Shown here in pieces: positions 1 through 8,186 of a stretch of 64,000 bases of DNA (its first letter is position 1; every line of letters starts with the position of its first letter). Both the position numbers and the translations under genes were made by a program. The stretch is from Pseudomonas sp. PICF141 (lineage in GTDB: Bacteria; Pseudomonadota; Gammaproteobacteria; Pseudomonadales; Pseudomonadaceae), in the NCBI RefSeq assembly GCF_002286815.1, contig NZ_MUNM01000065.1, positions 1-64,000 on the forward strand, in the 5' to 3' direction. The notes under the pieces were generated by a model. That model saw only the letters and a program-made list of their open reading frames with translations, made no database searches and had not been told where the DNA came from.

Positions 1-16
1 AGCTACGTTGTTCATG
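1..16 (-). CDS. Possible 5' end of a divergent gene
   Basis: Only the first five codons would lie in the window. A minus-strand ATG at position 16 is preceded by a good ribosome binding site (GGAG, minus strand of 25-28) at eight bases, and the frame stays open to the window edge. That is the only evidence; the product cannot be named. A short plus-strand frame ending at the TAG at 50-52 is an alternative reading of the same bases. Confidence 0.3.
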
Positions 17-102
17 GCAATGATCTCCGATGAGCCCCCGGTGAAAGCTTAGTGGGCGATCACAGGGGGGGAGGCGGGGGTAGCCATTTCATTAGGTTTT
101 AT

Positions 103-205
103 GATCGTTCCCACGCTCTGCGGGGTAATGCCTCAAGGGACGCTCCGCGTCCAGGTGACGCGGAGCGTCACCGGCTGCATTCCCACGCAGAGCGTGGGAA
201 CGATC
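103..205. repeat. REP-like palindrome, family A
   Basis: This is a roughly 100-base imperfect palindrome. It opens with GATCGTTCCCACGCTCTGCG and closes with the complement, GCAGAGCGTGGGAACGATC, around an inner GACGCTCCGCGTC / GACGCGGAGCGTC hairpin. Near-identical units recur at 4003, 10295, 18152, 21523 and 26958, which defines a repeat family. It fills most of the gap upstream of tauA. Confidence 0.9.
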
Positions 206-234
206 GATAAACAACTAGGCTCTCTTAGAATTTT

Positions 235-300
235 CCGCTCATAAGATAATTCTAAAAAGTTATTTATTTTCGGATTCTTATATCATTTAGTCTCCTTTTC
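235..300 (+). promoter_or_regulatory. AT-rich tauA upstream region
   Basis: An AT-rich tract precedes the tauA ribosome binding site and is the only plausible promoter region in the gap. It contains ATTCTAAAAAGTTATTTAT at about 249-267 and ATCATTTAGTC at 282-292. Similar strings occur upstream of the cystine transporter, oscA and the sfnB-like operon in this window. In proteobacteria tau genes are switched on by sulfate starvation through CysB or Cbl. That this tract is the activator site is inference; no exact consensus was matched. Confidence 0.4.
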
Positions 301-336
301 ACGCCGACTCTCAGTCGCCTGACAAGGAGCTTCCCG

Positions 337-1314
337 ATGAAACTGACTTCCCCTCTTCGCCTTCTGGCCGCCGCGTTTCTGGCTTCGGCAAGTTTCCTGG
401 CTCAGGCGGCAGATGTAACCGTCGCCTACCAGACCACCGTTGACCCCGCCAAAGTCGCCCAAGCCGACGGCGCCTACGAAAAAGCCACCAAAGCCACCAT
501 CGACTGGCGCAAATTCGACAGCGGCGCCGACATCATCGCCGCCATCGCTTCTGGTGATGTGCAAATCGGTTACCTCGGCTCCAGCCCCCTGACGGCGGCA
601 ATCACCCGTAAAGTCCCGGTGGAAACCTTCCTCATCGCCACTCAGATCGGCGCCGCCGAAGCGCTGGTTGCGCGTGACGGTTCCGGGATCAAGACCCCGC
701 AAGACCTGGTCGGCAAGAAAATCGCCGTGCCCTTCGTTTCCACCGGCCACTACAGCCTGCTGGCTGCGCTGAAACACTGGAACATCGACCCATCGAAAGT
801 CACCGTGCTCAACCTCGCGCCGCCAGCGATCATCGCTGCGTGGAAACGCGGAGATATCGACGCTACCTACGTCTGGGACCCGGCGCTCGGCGTGGCCAAG
901 GAAAACGGCAACGTGCTGATCACCTCAGGCGAGTTGGCCAAGTTCGGTGCGCCAACTTTCGATGCCTGGATCGTGCGCAAGGATTTCGCCGAGAAGCACC
1001 CGGAAATCGTCACTGCGTTTGCCAAAGTGACCCTCGATGCCTACGCCGACTACCGCAAAGACCCAAAAGCCTGGCTCGCCAACCAAAGCAACGTCGACAA
1101 GCTGGTGAAGCTCTCCGGTGCCAAGGCCAGCGACATTCCGCTGCTGCTGCAAGGCAACGTCTTCCCCCTCGCGGCTGATCAGGTAATCACCCTCGGCGCG
1201 CCAACCACCAAGGCCATCACCGACACCGCCGTGTTTCTCAAGGAACAAGGCAAGGTCGAGGCCGTGCTGCCGGACTACGCGCCGTACGTCAGCGCCAAAT
1301 ACATCACCCACTGA
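337..1314 (+). CDS. tauA: Taurine ABC transporter substrate-binding protein TauA
   Basis: This is the periplasmic binding protein that captures taurine, and perhaps related sulfonates, and hands it to TauBC. The 325-residue product begins with a Sec signal peptide (charged MKLTSPLRLL, hydrophobic core, cleavage near AQA-AD at 24/25) and continues as an SsuA/TauA-type solute-binding fold. An AAGGAG site lies just before the ATG. It is the first gene of tauABCD, with tauB starting 15 bases downstream. The complete operon including tauD makes taurine a safer substrate call than generic sulfonates. Expression is probably induced by sulfate starvation. Confidence 0.95.
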   Translation: MKLTSPLRLLAAAFLASASFLAQAADVTVAYQTTVDPAKVAQADGAYEKATKATIDWRKFDSGADIIAAIASGDVQIGYLGSSPLTAAITRKVPVETFLIATQIGAAEALVARDGSGIKTPQDLVGKKIAVPFVSTGHYSLLAALKHWNIDPSKVTVLNLAPPAIIAAWKRGDIDATYVWDPALGVAKENGNVLITSGELAKFGAPTFDAWIVRKDFAEKHPEIVTAFAKVTLDAYADYRKDPKAWLANQSNVDKLVKLSGAKASDIPLLLQGNVFPLAADQVITLGAPTTKAITDTAVFLKEQGKVEAVLPDYAPYVSAKYITH

Positions 1315-1329
1315 TCGGAGTTGACCGCG

Positions 1330-2124
1330 ATGGCTTTGCTACAGCTGGAGCGCGTCTGCGCACAGTACCCGGGCGCAGCGGAGCCGGTGCTGGCGGATAT
1401 TTCCCTTAGCCTTGGGCCTCGACAGTTGCTGGTTGCCCTTGGCCCGTCCGGCAGTGGCAAGACCTCGCTGTTGAACCTGATTGCCGGTTTCGTCGAGCCC
1501 AGCGCCGGGCGCATCACCCTTGATGGGGTGCCAGTCAAAGGCCCGAGCGCCGAGCGCGGTGTGGTGTTCCAGGACGACGCCCTGCTGCCTTGGCAGGACG
1601 TGCTGGCCAACGTCGGTTTCGGTCTGGAGCTGGCCGGCGTTGCCCGGGACACACGCGAAATTCGTGCCCGGGAAATGCTCGCCCTGGTAGACCTTTGCGA
1701 TTTTGAACACCGCCGAATCTGGCAGCTCTCGGGCGGGCAGAAGCAACGTGTCGGCCTCGCTCGCGCTCTTGCAGCAGACCCTCGGATTTTGCTCATGGAT
1801 GAGCCCTTCGGAGCCCTCGACGCTTTCACCCGCGAACAGATGCAGGAGCTGTTGCTGCAAGTCTGGCAGCGCACCGCCAAACCGGTGTTCCTGATTACCC
1901 ATGACATCGAAGAAGCGGTGTTCCTGGCCACGGATCTGATTCTGCTGGCGCCCAACCCCGGGCAAATCGTCGAGCGCCTGAGCCTGGAGTTCGGTCAGCG
2001 TTACGCCGCCGGCGAATCGGCGCGTGCGATCAAATCCGACCCGCGCTTTATCGAAACCCGCGAACACGTGCTCGCCAAAGTGTTCTCCCAACGCAATGCC
2101 GTACAGCGACAGGAGCGCGCATGA
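1330..2124 (+). CDS. tauB: Taurine ABC transporter ATP-binding protein TauB
   Basis: This is the ATPase of the taurine importer. All nucleotide-binding motifs are present: Walker A GPSGSGKTS near residue 40, the signature LSGGQKQR near residue 135, and Walker B ILLMDEPFGALD followed by the switch His in LITHD. I chose the ATG at 1330, which follows GGAG by nine bases, over an upstream TTG at 1321; this gives 264 residues, usual for TauB. Its stop overlaps the tauC start by four bases (ATGA), so the two are translationally coupled. Confidence 0.95.
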   Translation: MALLQLERVCAQYPGAAEPVLADISLSLGPRQLLVALGPSGSGKTSLLNLIAGFVEPSAGRITLDGVPVKGPSAERGVVFQDDALLPWQDVLANVGFGLELAGVARDTREIRAREMLALVDLCDFEHRRIWQLSGGQKQRVGLARALAADPRILLMDEPFGALDAFTREQMQELLLQVWQRTAKPVFLITHDIEEAVFLATDLILLAPNPGQIVERLSLEFGQRYAAGESARAIKSDPRFIETREHVLAKVFSQRNAVQRQERA

Positions 2125-2954
2125 GCACTTATGAAATTCCCGCCGCGACGGTGAAATCGAGCTCGGCGGTAATCCCGCTGCGTCGCAGCTTGAACACGCG
2201 CTGGATCAGCGTGTTGACCCTGATCGCGTTGTTGGCGAGCTGGTGGGCCGTCACCGCCACGGGATTGATCGAACCGCTGTTCTTGCCGCCGCCGTCCGCC
2301 GTGCTGCAAAAAGGCTGGCTGCTGGTGACCACCGGCTACATGGATTCGACCTTGTGGCAGCACTTGGGCGCGAGCCTCAGCCGTATTGGCCTGGGCCTGG
2401 GCTTTGCGGTGCTGACCGCCGTGCCGGTCGGCATTGCCATCGGCCACAACCGCATCGCTCGCGGCATTCTCGATCCACTGATCGAGTTCTATCGCCCGAT
2501 TCCGCCGCTGGCTTATCTACCGCTGATCGTGATCTGGTGTGGCATCGGCGAGTTGTCGAAAGTCTTGCTGATCTATCTGGCGATATTCGCACCGATCGCG
2601 ATTGCCACCGCCACTGGCGTACGCACCGTCGACCCGGCCAAGTTGCGCGCCGCACAGTCGTTGGGCGCGACTCGGACGCAGTTGATTCGGCATGTGATTC
2701 TGCCCAGTGCCTTGCCGGACATTTTGACCGGCGTGCGGATTGGCCTGGGTGTGGGTTGGTCGACATTGGTGGCCGCCGAGTTGATCGCCGCCACCAGTGG
2801 TTTGGGCTTCATGGTGCAATCGGCCGCGCAATTCCTGGTCACCGATGTGGTGGTGTTGGGGATTCTGGTGATCGCATTGATCGCTTTCGCCATGGAAATG
2901 GGCTTGCGTGCCCTGCAACGCAAACTCGTGCCATGGCATGGCCAGGCTCACTGA
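2121..2954 (+). CDS. tauC: Taurine ABC transporter permease TauC
   Basis: This is the inner-membrane permease of the taurine importer. The 277-residue protein has about six hydrophobic segments and the permease-ATPase contact (EAA) loop, seen around KLRAAQSLGATRTQLIRHVILP near residue 180 with its conserved glycine. It starts inside the tauB stop codon. A family B REP palindrome separates it from tauD, a common arrangement that may change tauD mRNA level relative to tauABC. Confidence 0.95.
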   Translation: MSTYEIPAATVKSSSAVIPLRRSLNTRWISVLTLIALLASWWAVTATGLIEPLFLPPPSAVLQKGWLLVTTGYMDSTLWQHLGASLSRIGLGLGFAVLTAVPVGIAIGHNRIARGILDPLIEFYRPIPPLAYLPLIVIWCGIGELSKVLLIYLAIFAPIAIATATGVRTVDPAKLRAAQSLGATRTQLIRHVILPSALPDILTGVRIGLGVGWSTLVAAELIAATSGLGFMVQSAAQFLVTDVVVLGILVIALIAFAMEMGLRALQRKLVPWHGQAH

Positions 2955-3011
2955 AGCATTTGAATGTGGGAGCACCTTGCCTCAATACCCCCGTTTTTTT
3001 GGATCAACCCC

Positions 3012-3101
3012 GTAGGAGCTGTCGAGTGAAACGAGGCGGCGATCTTTTGATCTTGCTCTCTAAAAACAACATCAAAAGATCGCAGCCTTCGGCAGCTCCT
3101 A
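3012..3101. repeat. REP-like palindrome, family B, inside the tau operon
   Basis: A 90-base inverted repeat opens with GTAGGAGCTGTCGAGTG and the hairpin arm GGCGATCTTTTGATC, and closes with CAAAAGATCGCAGCC and GGCAGCTCCTA. It belongs to the same family as copies at 27657, 39052 and 57469. It sits between tauC and tauD. Confidence 0.9.
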
Positions 3102-3156
3102 GAGGTGCGGTGTCGTCCACAAAATTCATGTATGGCCCCGAATTGAAGAGAACACC

Positions 3157-3999
3157 ATGAGCAGCCTGAACATCACCCCGTTAAGCTGCGCCCTCGGCGC
3201 GCAAATCAGCGGCATCGACATCAGCCAGCCGTTGAACCTGGAGCAACGCGATGCCATCGAGCAGGCGCTGCTCAAGCATCAGGTGCTGTTCTTCCGCAAC
3301 CAGCCGATCGAGCCGCAGCAGCAAGCGCGATTCGCCGCCTGTTTCGGCGACCTGCATATTCATCCGATCTACCCGAATGTGCCGGAGCAGCCAGAAGTGC
3401 TGATCCTCGACACTGCCGTCACGGATGTGCGGGACAACGCGATCTGGCACACCGACGTGACCTTCCTGCCGACCCCGGCCATGGGCGCGGTGCTGAGCGC
3501 AAAACTGCTGCCGGAATTTGGCGGTGACACGCTGTGGGCCAGCGGTATTGCGGCGTATGAAGCACTGTCCGCGCCGATGAAAGCCTTGCTCGAAGGGCTG
3601 ACCGCTACTCACGATTTCACCCGTTCGTTCCCGCTGGAGCGTTATGGCAACACACCCGAAGCCCTGGCCCAGTGGGAAGAAGCCCGGCGCAAGAACCCGC
3701 CGCTATCGCACCCGGTGATTCGTACGCACCCGGTAAGCGGGCGCCGGTCGCTATTCGTCAATGAAGGGTTCACGTCGAAGATCAATGAGCTGTCGGAAAC
3801 GGAAAGCGAGGTGATTCTGAAATTCTTGTTCGCCCACACCACACGGCCGGAATTCACCATCCGCTGGCGCTGGCAGAAAGACGACATCGCGTTCTGGGAC
3901 AATCGTGTGACCCAGCATCACGCGGTGGATGATTACCGCCCGGCACGGCGGGTGATGCAGCGGGCGACGGTGTTGGGAGATGTGCCGTTTTTCCGGTGA
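3157..3999 (+). CDS. tauD: Taurine dioxygenase TauD
   Basis: TauD is a cytoplasmic Fe(II)/2-oxoglutarate-dependent dioxygenase. It hydroxylates taurine at C1, and the product falls apart to aminoacetaldehyde and sulfite, which enters cysteine synthesis. The iron facial triad is visible as His98 and Asp100 (WHTD) and His255 in the HHAVDDYRP segment, with the 2-oxoglutarate-binding Arg near 269 (VMQRAT). The 280-residue length is normal for the family. It completes the tauABCD operon; a REP lies on each side of the gene. Confidence 0.95.
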   Translation: MSSLNITPLSCALGAQISGIDISQPLNLEQRDAIEQALLKHQVLFFRNQPIEPQQQARFAACFGDLHIHPIYPNVPEQPEVLILDTAVTDVRDNAIWHTDVTFLPTPAMGAVLSAKLLPEFGGDTLWASGIAAYEALSAPMKALLEGLTATHDFTRSFPLERYGNTPEALAQWEEARRKNPPLSHPVIRTHPVSGRRSLFVNEGFTSKINELSETESEVILKFLFAHTTRPEFTIRWRWQKDDIAFWDNRVTQHHAVDDYRPARRVMQRATVLGDVPFFR

Positions 4000-4002
4000 G
4001 CC

Positions 4003-4113
4003 GATCGTTCCCCCGCTCCGCGTGGGAATGCATCAACGGACGCTCTGCGTTCGGCTCTGGATGGGACGCGGAGCGTCCCGGGCTGCATTCCCACGCAGAG
4101 CGTGGGAATGATC
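4003..4113. repeat. REP-like palindrome, family A
   Basis: A roughly 110-base palindrome of the GATCGTTCCC...GGGAATGATC type fills the space between the convergent tauD and aldo/keto reductase genes, where it could act as a bidirectional transcript end. Confidence 0.9.
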
Positions 4114-4133
4114 ATTCTTGACCTCGAACGATT

Positions 4134-5171
4134 TTATTCCGCCGTCGAAGGCTTCTCCCACAAATTGATCCCCCCCTCCTGGGCAAACCGATCAATCTCC
4201 GCCAGTTCTTCCACGCTGAAACTCAGGTTCTTCAACGCCCCGACGTTTTCGATAATCTGCTCCGGCCGGCTCGCGCCAATCAGCGCCGAGGTCACCCGTG
4301 GATCGCGCAGCGTCCAGGCCAGCGCTAACTGCGCCAGGCTCTGACCGCGACGCTTGGCGATTTCGTTGAGCGCCCGCACGTGGGCGATGTTGGCTTCGGA
4401 CAGGTGAGACGCCTGCAACGAACCACCGCCCGGACGATTGACCCGCGCATCCGCTGGCACACCATTGAGGTATTTGTCGGTCAACAGCCCCTGAGCCAAT
4501 GGCGTGAAGGCGATCACGCCGGTGCCGAGTTCATTGGTGGTGTCCAGCAGGTCCTTTTCCACCCAGCGGTTGAGCAGGTTGTAGGCCGGTTGATGGATCA
4601 GCAACGGTACTTTCCACTCCTTCAGCAACCCGGCGATTTCACGGGTTTTCATCCCGGAATAGGACGAGATGCCGATGTACAGCGCCTTGCCCTGCTGCAC
4701 GGCAGTGGCCAGTGCGCTGGCAGTTTCTTCCAGCGGCGTATCCGGGTCGAAGCGGTGGGAATAGAAAATATCCACGTAGTCCAAACCCAGGCGTTGCAGG
4801 CTCTGGTCGAGGCTGGCCAGGATGTACTTGCGCGAGCCACCGCCCTGACCGTAAGGGCCGGCCCACATGTCCCAGCCAGCCTTGCTGGAAATGATCAGCT
4901 CGTCGCGGTACTGCTTGAAGTCTTCACGCAGCAAACGACCGAAGTTGATCTCGGCGCTGCCGTACGGTGGGCCGTAGTTGTTGGCCAGGTCGAAGTGATT
5001 AATGCCCAGATCGAATGCCGTGCGCAGCAACGAGCGCTGGGTATCGATTGGCGTGCTGTCGCCGAAGTTGTGCCACAAGCCCAGGGACAACGCCGGCAGC
5101 ACCAATCCGCTGCGCCCCACGCGGCGGTATGGGATGCAATCGTAGCGGTTTTCGGCAGCGGTGTAGGTCAT
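4134..5171 (-). CDS. Aldo/keto reductase, YghZ/MgrA type
   Basis: This is a probable NADPH-dependent aldehyde or ketone reductase with a TIM-barrel fold. The 345-residue protein shows the catalytic set of the superfamily: Asp and Tyr in FDLANNYGPP, Lys in ISSKAGWDMW and His in YSHRFDPDTP. A C-terminal cofactor-binding segment (SALIGASRPEQI) is present. It resembles E. coli YghZ (L-glyceraldehyde 3-phosphate reductase) and Kv-beta-like reductases, but the true substrate cannot be read from sequence. It appears monocistronic, with AGAGGA before the ATG. Confidence 0.85.
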   Translation of the reverse strand: MTYTAAENRYDCIPYRRVGRSGLVLPALSLGLWHNFGDSTPIDTQRSLLRTAFDLGINHFDLANNYGPPYGSAEINFGRLLREDFKQYRDELIISSKAGWDMWAGPYGQGGGSRKYILASLDQSLQRLGLDYVDIFYSHRFDPDTPLEETASALATAVQQGKALYIGISSYSGMKTREIAGLLKEWKVPLLIHQPAYNLLNRWVEKDLLDTTNELGTGVIAFTPLAQGLLTDKYLNGVPADARVNRPGGGSLQASHLSEANIAHVRALNEIAKRRGQSLAQLALAWTLRDPRVTSALIGASRPEQIIENVGALKNLSFSVEELAEIDRFAQEGGINLWEKPSTAE

Positions 5172-5573
5172 CGAGTCCTCTCTTGTCGGTCTTAAATGGG
5201 GTATCGACTGCTTTGCAAGTTGCCCAGCATACGCCTGGGCAAACGCCGATAAACCTCGGAGCCGAGAAAATGCTGAAACGTTTCACACATTTCATCTTCA
5301 GCCGGACCCATTCGCCAGAATCGCAGCCCGCGATCTTTTTATCTTGGTTTGCCTTCAAACGGCCAACGGGCAAATCCTGCGCGTCAACGGCGGGTTGGTT
5401 TAACTATGCTCGATGTATTGGGGTGAATCAGCAAGGCCGCCTTCGCGGGCAAGCCCGCTCCCACAAGGATCGGCAGTGAACACAACACCTGTGAACACCC
5501 GCGACCATTGTGGGAGCGGGCTTGCCCGCGAAGGCGGCCTCAAGGGCTGCACATCTGAAGGGAGAAACTCACC
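5172..5573. other. Intergenic region with a REP pair
   Basis: About 400 bases between the reductase start (minus strand) and the small membrane protein (plus strand). The right part is a family C REP pair (5434-5541). The left part should hold the divergent reductase promoter, but I recognise no specific operator or RNA gene. Confidence 0.5.
5434..5541. repeat. REP-like inverted pair, family C
   Basis: Two oppositely oriented units, GCCGCCTTCGCGGGCAAGCC...CTCCCACA and TGTGGGAGCGGGCTTGCCCG...GGCGGCC, are separated by about 45 bases. The inverted pair can fold into a long hairpin. It lies directly upstream of the ribosome binding site of the next gene. Confidence 0.9.
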
Positions 5574-5834
5574 ATGCACACAGCAATCATCATTACCTTC
5601 GGCCTGGCTCTCCTTGCGCTGATGCTGTTCATCGGCGAGAAAATCGGTTTCCCCCGCCAAACCCTGGCCTACAGCTTTGTCGTGCTGTGGCTGGCGTTGA
5701 CCTTGATCAACGGCGCGGTCGGCATGGTCAATGCCGGCCAGCCGTTGAGCACGGAACTGGTGGTGGGCAGCGCGGTATTCGGCGTACCGGTAGCGGCGCT
5801 GGTGTTGTTCATGACGATGAGCACTGACGCCTGA
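5574..5834 (+). CDS. Small three-helix membrane protein
   Basis: A small inner-membrane protein of unknown function, 86 residues. An AGGGAGAA site lies nine bases before the ATG. Hydrophobic segments lie at about residues 4-21, 30-50 and 62-80, with few charged residues and no catalytic motif. It converges on the betT-like gene, the two stops being 26 bases apart. I do not recognise a named family; the good start site and clear membrane topology support it as a real gene. Confidence 0.7.
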   Translation: MHTAIIITFGLALLALMLFIGEKIGFPRQTLAYSFVVLWLALTLINGAVGMVNAGQPLSTELVVGSAVFGVPVAALVLFMTMSTDA

Positions 5835-5860
5835 CAAGACGTCAGCGCCCCCCTTCTCAA

Positions 5861-7855
5861 TCAACGCACCAGATGCAAAAACTGCATATGCCGCTCGTAC
5901 TGGTCGAGGATGTCGTTGATGACCTGCTCCTTGGTGTAGCCCACCAGATCGTAATCCTGGCTGCCCTCTCTCAAATGCACTTCGGCCCGGTGGTAACGGC
6001 GGTTGTTGAGTTGCTTGGACCCCATGCCGCCACGAGCGAACGACGGCGTGAAGTAGCCGCGCATCTGCACCTGATAGATGAAGGGATGCAGTTCGCCGTG
6101 ACCGATCTCCAGGCTGACGTTGTCATTGGCCGGATCGGGCTGAGTGACCACGTGCAGGCCCTTCTCTACGAACACCGCTGTCACCTCTTCAATCGCCGGG
6201 CGCACCGTCGTATCGAGGAAACGATAGACCTCATCGCGCGACGGGAAATGCACGGCCTGACTCAAGCGCTGGCGCCAGCCGCCGCGTCGCGAGCCGGACA
6301 CCGGCGCGAGGGAATGCAGTTGCGCGATCTGCTTCTGCGACTCCAGATAAAACGCCTTGTGCAGCCCCCACATCATCAGCAGCAAAATCAACGAGAACGG
6401 CAACGAGGTCAGCACCACCGCTGACTTCAGCGCATCGATGCTGCCGGAGAACAACAGCGCGCTGGTCACCAGCGCCGTCATCGCGCCCCAGAACACTCGC
6501 AGCCATTTCGGCCCGTCTTCATCCGGGTTACCGCCCTTGGCGGACAAGGTCGACAACACCACGGTGCCGGAGTCGGCGGAGGTCACGAAGAATACGAAGC
6601 TGATGAACACCGTGACCGCGATCACGGTTTTGCTCCACGGGTAAGTTTCCAGCAGCAGGTACAAGGTCATCGAGGGGTCATCGATGGCCGACATGCCGAG
6701 CGCACTCATGCCGTGGTTGAGGACCTGATCGATGGCGCTGTTGCCGAAGATCGACATCCACGCCAAGGTGAAGCCCAGCGGAATCAGGAGCACGCCGAAG
6801 ACGAATTCACGGAGGGTACGGCCCCGGGAAATCCGTGCGATGAACAGGCCCACGAAAGGCGCCCACGCAATCCACCAGGCCCAGTAGAACACTGTCCAGC
6901 CACCCAGCCAGTCGTTGGGTTTTTCGTAGGCGTAGAGGTCGAAACTCTTCATCGGCAAAGCGCCGAGGTAATCACCCAGATTCTGGATCAGCGTATTGAG
7001 CAAGTGCTGGGTGGGGCCAGCGAACAACACGAACAGCAGCAGCGCACAGGCCAGCAGCATGTTGATGTCGGACATCACCCGCACGCCCTTGTCGACGCCG
7101 GACACCGCGACGATGATCGCCGCGCCCATCATCAGCGTGATCAACCCGACCTGAATCCATTGGGTGTGGGCGATGCCGAACAGGTAGTCGAGCCCTGAGT
7201 TGAGGTGCAAGACGCCAAAGCCCATGTCCGCGCCGAGGCCGAACACCGTGGCGATGATGCCGAAACCGTCCACCGCGTAGCCGATGGGGCCGTTGATGCG
7301 CTTGCCGATCAACGGATACAGCGCCGAACGCAGGGCCAGCGGCAGGTTATGTCGATAGGCGAAATAAGCCAGCGCCATGCCCACGAAGGCGAACACGCCC
7401 CAACCGTGCAGGCCCCAGTGCAGAAACAGAATCTGCATTGCCTGACGCGCCGCATCCGCCGTGCCGGCTTCACCTTGCGGCGGTTGCGCCAGGTGCGTCA
7501 GCGGTTCGGACACGCAAAAGAAAAACAGCGTGATGCTGATCCCGGCGGCAAACAGCATGCCGGCCCAGGACAGGTAGCTGAATTCGGGCTCGTCGTGGTC
7601 GGCACCGAGCTTGATCTTGCCGTAGCCAGACAAGGCGGTGACCACCACGAAGACCAGATACAGCGTCATCGCGAGCATGTAATACCAGCCGACCGTGTTG
7701 GCCGCCCAGTTTTGCGCTTGCAGAAGCCAGGCACCGGCCTGCTCGGGGATCGCCATGACCACAACGGCGAATAGCAAAATAAAGATCGCCGCGAAATAAA
7801 ACACCGGCGGATTCATGCGGACCTGGCCGCTTGCGGGGGTGGACGATGCACTCAT
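5861..7855 (-). CDS. betT: BCCT-family choline transporter, BetT type
   Basis: A secondary importer of a quaternary ammonium compound, most likely choline, for glycine betaine synthesis. The 664-residue protein has twelve membrane segments and the BCCT signature around GGWTVFYWAWWIAWAPF. A long cytoplasmic C-terminal domain of about 150 residues is typical of BetT rather than of short BCCT carriers. Upstream, 7948-7975 is a perfect inverted repeat resembling a BetI operator, which supports choline control. Its position inside a sulfur region leaves open another substrate such as a betaine-like organosulfur compound. Confidence 0.85.
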   Translation of the reverse strand: MSASSTPASGQVRMNPPVFYFAAIFILLFAVVVMAIPEQAGAWLLQAQNWAANTVGWYYMLAMTLYLVFVVVTALSGYGKIKLGADHDEPEFSYLSWAGMLFAAGISITLFFFCVSEPLTHLAQPPQGEAGTADAARQAMQILFLHWGLHGWGVFAFVGMALAYFAYRHNLPLALRSALYPLIGKRINGPIGYAVDGFGIIATVFGLGADMGFGVLHLNSGLDYLFGIAHTQWIQVGLITLMMGAAIIVAVSGVDKGVRVMSDINMLLACALLLFVLFAGPTQHLLNTLIQNLGDYLGALPMKSFDLYAYEKPNDWLGGWTVFYWAWWIAWAPFVGLFIARISRGRTLREFVFGVLLIPLGFTLAWMSIFGNSAIDQVLNHGMSALGMSAIDDPSMTLYLLLETYPWSKTVIAVTVFISFVFFVTSADSGTVVLSTLSAKGGNPDEDGPKWLRVFWGAMTALVTSALLFSGSIDALKSAVVLTSLPFSLILLLMMWGLHKAFYLESQKQIAQLHSLAPVSGSRRGGWRQRLSQAVHFPSRDEVYRFLDTTVRPAIEEVTAVFVEKGLHVVTQPDPANDNVSLEIGHGELHPFIYQVQMRGYFTPSFARGGMGSKQLNNRRYHRAEVHLREGSQDYDLVGYTKEQVINDILDQYERHMQFLHLVR

Positions 7856-7947
7856 GAAAAGTGCACCTCAAGGGGATGAAACAGGGCAATCAAAAACGGA
7901 CTCGGCAAAGGCAAGCCTCCTGTTGTGAGCGGGCAGCAAACCGACGG

Positions 7948-7975
7948 TTTAACTTGAATGAACGGTCAAGTTAAA
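7948..7975. promoter_or_regulatory. Inverted repeat, candidate BetI operator
   Basis: A perfect 10-base inverted repeat, TTTAACTTGA and TCAAGTTAAA, flanks ATGAACGG about 90 bases before the betT start. The core TTGA-N8-TCAA with a central GAACG is like the operators of the choline-sensing TetR-type repressor BetI. The repeat is seen directly; its assignment to BetI is inference. Confidence 0.5.
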
Positions 7976-8020
7976 CATGGATAGGGGGCTAAGGACTAAT
8001 CGCAGGGCTCGGCGGTAGCT

Positions 8021-8171
8021 TTGTGGCGAGGGGGCTCGCCCCCGTTGGGGCGCGAAGCTCCCCTGAAACCTGCAACCGAATTCTTTCAGTAAAACCGCAC
8101 TGGCATGCTTTGCGCCTGCGTCGCAGCCGAACGGGGCGATGCGGCGTTCCGACAAGCCCCCTCGCCACAGG
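8021..8171. repeat. REP-like inverted pair, family C (GGCGAGGGGGCT variant)
   Basis: One arm carries TGTGGCGAGGGGGCTCGCCC and the other GCCCCCTCGCCACA, separated by about 110 bases. The same variant is seen at 30565, 39474 and, as a half unit, 42893. It lies between the betT upstream region and the 3' end of the serine acetyltransferase gene. Confidence 0.8.
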
Positions 8172-8186
8172 TTCTACAAAACTGGC

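Noticed and set aside
2243..3160. Plus-strand open frame of 305 codons overlapping tauC
   Set aside because: Same strand but a different frame from tauC, whose permease motifs and coupling to tauB are clear; the translation is Arg-rich and it runs on through a REP.
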